9,250 bases of DNA, taken from the NCBI GenBank assembly GCA_946631345.1, contig CAMPAA010000121.1:1-9250 (forward strand), written 5' to 3'. Under the pieces are notes generated by a model. It was not told where the DNA came from. It did no database searches and saw only the letters and a program-made list of their open reading frames with translations. Positions 5,700 to 9,250 of this stretch are shown here, one piece after another. How positions within the stretch are numbered: the first letter of the stretch is position 1; each line of letters opens with the position of its first letter. The position numbers and the translations under genes were made by a program. Source of the DNA: an uncultured Verrucomicrobiota bacterium. GTDB lineage: Bacteria; Verrucomicrobiota; Kiritimatiellia; RFP12; UBA1067.

Positions 5700-7526
5700 A
5701 TGAAAAGAACCATCTTCTGCCTTGCGGCAGCTGCGGCTACGGTGGCGTTATCGGCCGGTGACGTCAACCGCAAGCGTGACGTCATTTTCTACCATTTCGA
5801 CAATGGGCCTGTCATGTGGCCGAAGTCGTTGCCCTATACGGCAGAGGCGGTTGTCAACGGGTTCGGCGGCAACAGCAGAAGCTGGGATGGTCTCAGCGCC
5901 AAAGCGCTGAAAGCCGAGATTCAGCCGGATACATTCGTTTATTTTCCGCTGGGTAACTTTGCAAACCTCTCTGCAATGATTCCGTCAAACGAACCGCAGA
6001 TGCAGCAGCCTGACAGCAAATCAAGCTGGCTTAGGGGAATGAAGAACGCGCTGCCCGAAATTAAGAAAGCCGGTCGTGCACAGGATCCTGTCACAGCAAT
6101 GTGTAGCTGGGCCCGCAAAAACAAGAAGGAGATATTCGTGGGGCTATGCGTAAACGAGTTGCAGTTTCTATACAGCAACGACTGCAATCCTCTCAAGCCG
6201 CCGCCACCATATCTCTGGGGCAACTACATGTTCAATACATTCAAGTCGAAGCATCTGTCGTGGCTCATGGGTTCGCATCCCGATACCCCGCCACTCAAGG
6301 GTTTGACGCGCAACGAGCCAATGTTCGGTTCTTGGCTTAACGAGGATTACAATCAGATGGAGGTGCGTGCCAAGTTCACGGCCATTGCCAAGGAAATCAT
6401 AGAGGGTTACGATATAGACGGGATCTTCATCGACTTCTGTCGGTCGCCGTATCTGTTCAGAAACGTGGTCCATGGAAGCGGTGTGGCAAGTTCCGCGCAG
6501 TGTCAGTTAATTACGGAAATGCTGGGATTGATTTCGGCGGCGGCAAAGGCGAAGGGGTGCCTTGTCGCGGTATGTGTGCCGGATTCAAGCCAAGCATGCA
6601 AGGATGCAGGTATGGATGTCGAGGCATGGTGTGCCCAGAAGTTTGTCGATCTTCTGTTCTTCGGTGGCACAGAGTTGAACCGCTGGTCAGAGTCCGCCGA
6701 GTTTGCGAAGAAGTGCGGCATTCCGTTTTATGCCACAATCAACAATTCACGCATCTATTCCTATAACGACGAAGGTGGACGAGAAGACGATCAGCGAATG
6801 CCACGTCAGTGTCAGGAGGTGTATCGTGCACGAGTCACCGAGGCCAGACTTGCTGGCGCTAAAGGCATAATGTATTCATCAGGACGAGATGAAGCTTGGA
6901 ATGGTTGGTGGTGCTATACTGACCCCAAACTCTTTCAACCTCCACAGGAGAAGATTCGGCTTGAGAACAAACGGTATTTCGTTAACTACCGGCGGAGGTT
7001 TCCAGCGTTTGTGAAGGACATGAAGAAATACACTACAATCCAAGGGCAGTCACTCGTCACCAGTTCTCCCAAGGAGATCAAGGGTACGGCCCGCTACGAC
7101 ATTTTTGTATGGGATGACATGCATACGCTCAAGAAGGAGCGCATAGTTCCCAAATGCTACCTGACCACCATAATCGAGATCCCAAGCGGCTGGAACATTG
7201 ATGTCAATGTCAACGGCAAGCCGCTGAAGGTGATCAAAAAACGCGCCGGTTCCCAGATATACGCCATTCCATCAGGGGTGGTGGTCTTTGGGAAGAACGA
7301 AGTCGTTTTATCAGTCAAGGGATCAAATCGCCGGGGACTTGTACCGCGCATCGGGAACATAGGCATTGATGTGATTTTCAATGGCGATCTTGATGTACTA
7401 AAGAAAGCCGGCAATGTTGCCGGAGTTCTCTCTACCGCCGGCGGCGGAACTGCAGCAGCTGGGAAGGGGGCTGGTGCCACCAAAGGCGGAGCTGTTGCAC
7501 CTGCTAAGAAAGGAGGCACAAAGTGA
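5700..7526 (+). CDS. Exported glycosyl-hydrolase-like (GH10-like/GHL) TIM-barrel protein with Ala/Gly/Lys tail
   Basis: A 608-residue protein beginning MKRTIFCLAAAAATVALSAG, a standard Sec signal peptide probably cleaved near residue 19-20; Cys7 is too early for a lipobox. The mature region looks like the uncharacterised glycosyl-hydrolase-like families: YDIDGIFIDFCRSPYLF (237-253) is the typical strand-end motif with acidic residues, followed by VAVCVPDS (289-296), FVDLLFFGGTE (316-325) and GAKGIMYSSGRD (387-398) as plausible successive barrel strands. Residues ~455-562 form a probable beta-rich C-terminal domain. The last ~30 residues (579-608) are low-complexity Gly/Ala/Thr/Lys. Substrate and activity are unknown. 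ATG at 5700 is chosen over an in-frame upstream extension to 5535 because it creates the signal peptide, follows a GGAG site and lies downstream of the promoter; the extension would overlap rarA. The stop overlaps the next start by 4 bp. Confidence 0.75.
   Translation: MKRTIFCLAAAAATVALSAGDVNRKRDVIFYHFDNGPVMWPKSLPYTAEAVVNGFGGNSRSWDGLSAKALKAEIQPDTFVYFPLGNFANLSAMIPSNEPQMQQPDSKSSWLRGMKNALPEIKKAGRAQDPVTAMCSWARKNKKEIFVGLCVNELQFLYSNDCNPLKPPPPYLWGNYMFNTFKSKHLSWLMGSHPDTPPLKGLTRNEPMFGSWLNEDYNQMEVRAKFTAIAKEIIEGYDIDGIFIDFCRSPYLFRNVVHGSGVASSAQCQLITEMLGLISAAAKAKGCLVAVCVPDSSQACKDAGMDVEAWCAQKFVDLLFFGGTELNRWSESAEFAKKCGIPFYATINNSRIYSYNDEGGREDDQRMPRQCQEVYRARVTEARLAGAKGIMYSSGRDEAWNGWWCYTDPKLFQPPQEKIRLENKRYFVNYRRRFPAFVKDMKKYTTIQGQSLVTSSPKEIKGTARYDIFVWDDMHTLKKERIVPKCYLTTIIEIPSGWNIDVNVNGKPLKVIKKRAGSQIYAIPSGVVVFGKNEVVLSVKGSNRRGLVPRIGNIGIDVIFNGDLDVLKKAGNVAGVLSTAGGGTAAAGKGAGATKGGAVAPAKKGGTK
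7509..7516 (+). promoter_or_regulatory. Strong Shine-Dalgarno for the toroid protein, inside the upstream gene
   Basis: AAAGGAGG lies 6 nt before the GTG start at 7523 and is the best Shine-Dalgarno match in the window. It is within the last codons (Lys-Lys-Gly-Gly) of the glycosyl-hydrolase-like gene and fixes the start of the downstream gene. Confidence 0.8.
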
Positions 7527-9172
7527 GTGATACGATCCAGAACAATCCAGAGATTGCGGAAGAACTTGCCGAGGAAGAACTCAAAATTGAGGAAATTGAG
7601 AAACAGTTTGAGACTCCTTCGTTCTTTGATCGCATAAAGATGCTTTTGAGGGGGCTTAAGGCTCCGGCAGGCTCACGTGAATATAAGGAGGCTCTAATTG
7701 AGATGCAGCGGTTGCTGGCACCTGTGGGTGCTGTAGTTATCCCGCTTATCTTTATTGCGATCCTTTTCGTCTGCTCTGTGCCGTCAAAGTCAAACAAAGA
7801 CTTACGCGATATAAATGTAGCAAAAGCGGAGGAAGAAGCCACCCTTGACGAACCTCCACCTGAAATGGAGGATACTGTCGAGCAGAATACGGATCAAACG
7901 GTAGAAACTGAGGTGTTGAATGACATCTCAAATCCATCAATAGACAACATCTCCACACCTACGGATGTTGTCACTCCGTCCACCGATAATGCACCAGTTG
8001 TCGAGAATCCCAATGCGGTAATGGATATTCAGGCGCCTGTGAAGATGAATACAGTGCTTGGGCAAGCTCGATCGGCATCTGCCCGAGCAAGGTCGCTTGC
8101 TAAATTCGGCGGCGATGCCGAGACCGAACGATGCGTAATGCGTGCGCTCCGTTGGCTCAAAACACAGCAGCGTCCAGATGGAAGCTGGGCAGGTCGTAGC
8201 GGTTCCCTGCACATGACTGGCTTCGTTGTGCTCACTTACCTTGCGCGCGGAATCAAGCCTGGGGGCGACCCAGAATTTGGCGATACCGTTCGGAAAGGGG
8301 TTGAGTTTCTGATGCGCCAGCGTTCAAAAGATGCTATCGCTCTGGCAGCACTTGCCGAGGCCTACGGCCTGTCTCATAATCCTAATATCCGAGAAATCGT
8401 TGAATCGTCTTTAAATGAACTCGCTGATCGTATGAAAGAGACGATTTGGGGTCCATACAGAGATGGCTCCAAGAACGTTGAGCCTCGTGATTTGACTAAG
8501 TTAACGTTCTATGTCATGGCTCTCAGATCAGCACAGCTTTCACGGTTTAAGATTCCAAACTTGCAGAAGGGTCTCGATAAGTTACGTGAAGGCTTCTTAC
8601 ATCAAGCCAACAAGAAGTACGGCGGTTTTTCGAGCGCCTACTATGGTCCGCCTCCGGTCAATTATCCGCGTATTATGATGTGGCACTACATGCTCGGTGT
8701 TGTTGGTATGCAGTACGTTGGTGCTGGCGACAATCCGGTGATTGACAAGACACTCGGCATTCTCATGGATGAATGGGAGCCACCTACGCTCACGACCACG
8801 GATATCTCATGTTGTCCGGTTAGAGCCAACTACTGGACAACCATGGTGTTTTTCAACTACTTTGAAGGTGACAAGCGCTGGGCCGAATGGAACGGCAAGA
8901 TGAAGGCCTGCTATAAACGCGGTCAGCACAAAGAACTTGGCAAATATCAGGATCATCGTGGTATGCCTCAGGAAATCGGCTATTGGACATGTGAGGATAT
9001 GCATATCGGTACTCAGCCGATTGCGCCAACTTGCTATGTTGCGCTTCAACTTATGGTTTATTACCGTTATCTTCCTACGGGACAAAAGAGTGCCTGGAAG
9101 GTTACTGAAGAGAAGGAAGAGAAAGTTACTGGCGCGGCCAAGGATGACGTAGAGGTCGTAATAGACATTTGA
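7523..9172 (+). CDS. Single-pass membrane protein with C-terminal squalene-cyclase/prenyltransferase-repeat (toroid) domain
   Basis: A 549-residue protein starting at GTG 7523, overlapping the preceding stop (GTGA) behind a strong AAAGGAGG. Residues 1-65 are charged, with a Glu-rich probable coiled coil (9-30), and should be cytoplasmic. Residues ~66-84 (APVGAVVIPLIFIAILFV) form one membrane helix. An acidic Pro/Thr/Asn-rich linker (~85-185) then leads to an extracytoplasmic alpha/alpha toroid (~197-518). Toroid evidence: ALRWLKTQQRPDGSW (208-222), a QW-like repeat; HMTGFVVLTYLARG (230-243); helical repeats at 258-282 and 326-340; and the ending PTCYVALQLMVYYRYLP (502-518), a signature of bacterial prenyltransferase/squalene-oxidase-repeat proteins. 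No DxDD cyclase motif is present, so terpene cyclisation is unlikely; the toroid may be a binding scaffold. The N-terminal plan resembles TonB-type transducers, but I see no TonB C-terminal domain. Function unknown. Confidence 0.75.
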   Translation: MSDTIQNNPEIAEELAEEELKIEEIEKQFETPSFFDRIKMLLRGLKAPAGSREYKEALIEMQRLLAPVGAVVIPLIFIAILFVCSVPSKSNKDLRDINVAKAEEEATLDEPPPEMEDTVEQNTDQTVETEVLNDISNPSIDNISTPTDVVTPSTDNAPVVENPNAVMDIQAPVKMNTVLGQARSASARARSLAKFGGDAETERCVMRALRWLKTQQRPDGSWAGRSGSLHMTGFVVLTYLARGIKPGGDPEFGDTVRKGVEFLMRQRSKDAIALAALAEAYGLSHNPNIREIVESSLNELADRMKETIWGPYRDGSKNVEPRDLTKLTFYVMALRSAQLSRFKIPNLQKGLDKLREGFLHQANKKYGGFSSAYYGPPPVNYPRIMMWHYMLGVVGMQYVGAGDNPVIDKTLGILMDEWEPPTLTTTDISCCPVRANYWTTMVFFNYFEGDKRWAEWNGKMKACYKRGQHKELGKYQDHRGMPQEIGYWTCEDMHIGTQPIAPTCYVALQLMVYYRYLPTGQKSAWKVTEEKEEKVTGAAKDDVEVVIDI

Positions 9173-9191
9173 TTTTTCTCGCAACCGATTC

Positions 9192-9205
9192 TTTGTGCGC
9201 ATAAT
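9192..9205 (+). promoter_or_regulatory. Possible promoter for a gene beyond the window
   Basis: TTTGTGCGCATAAT shares TTTGTG and an A/T-rich -10 (CATAAT, 9200-9205) with the three promoters above, but has one extra base between them, so the TGn element is out of register. Predicted start is near 9212. No gene is visible downstream before the window ends. Confidence 0.35.
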
Positions 9206-9207
9206 AC

Positions 9208-9224
9208 GGAGGTTGTAAACCTCC
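9208..9224. repeat. Perfect 7-bp hairpin
   Basis: GGAGGTT-GTA-AACCTCC is a perfect 7-bp inverted repeat with a 3-nt loop. It is not followed by a convincing T-run (CGATTACTCTTAATTT), so it is weak as an intrinsic terminator of the toroid gene. The left arm is a Shine-Dalgarno-like GGAGG, and the hairpin overlaps the predicted start site of the promoter-like element just upstream. Its role is open. Confidence 0.4.
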
Positions 9225-9250
9225 CGATTACTCTTAATTTCCCTTCCGTT

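Noticed and set aside
9140..9178. Intrinsic terminator ending in the T5 run just after the toroid gene
   Set aside because: The preceding sequence forms only 3-bp pairings, not a stable stem.

Overview
The window reads as a chromosomal stretch from an anaerobic, GC-rich bacterium. My best guess is the PVC superphylum (Kiritimatiellota/Lentisphaerota/Verrucomicrobiota). That guess rests on three things: a ferredoxin-dependent 2-oxoacid oxidoreductase (strictly or facultatively anaerobic metabolism), an exported glycosyl-hydrolase-like protein, and a membrane-anchored squalene-cyclase/prenyltransferase-repeat (toroid) protein of the type common in those phyla. The assignment is inference; no rRNA or tRNA gene is present to confirm it.

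Layout, left to right. (1) The 3' end of smc (to 344), then a 10-helix EamA/DMT transporter (367-1251), both on the + strand and close together. (2) A promoter at about 1261-1273 starts a second + unit: a single-chain fusion of the beta (TPP) and gamma subunits of a 2-oxoacid:ferredoxin oxidoreductase (1300-2748), followed after 21 bp by a Tat-exported calcineurin-like phosphoesterase (2770-4284). (3) On the - strand, converging with it, is rarA/mgsA (4311-5612), an AAA+ replication-fork maintenance ATPase. (4) A compact divergent promoter region (5613-5699) separates rarA from a + strand pair: an exported glycosyl-hydrolase-like protein (5700-7526) and a single-pass membrane protein with a C-terminal alpha/alpha toroid (7523-9172). 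These two overlap by 4 bp and are probably translationally coupled. The last 78 bp hold a promoter-like sequence and a short hairpin.

The most informative non-coding signal is a repeated promoter core. The same 14-mer, TTTGTGGTATAATT, occurs exactly upstream of the oxidoreductase and of rarA, and a close variant (GTTGTGATACAATA) lies upstream of the glycosyl-hydrolase-like gene. All three carry an extended -10 (TGnTAtAAT) and none has a recognisable -35. At rarA the -10 lies only 7 nt from the start codon, which predicts a leaderless mRNA.

Smc, the transporter and RarA are ordinary housekeeping genes. The least understood part is the glycosyl-hydrolase-like/toroid pair at 5700-9172, the best candidate for a poorly described envelope-associated system. 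I see no mobile element, CRISPR array, prophage gene or RNA gene, and no clear sign of a defence or biosynthetic cluster.
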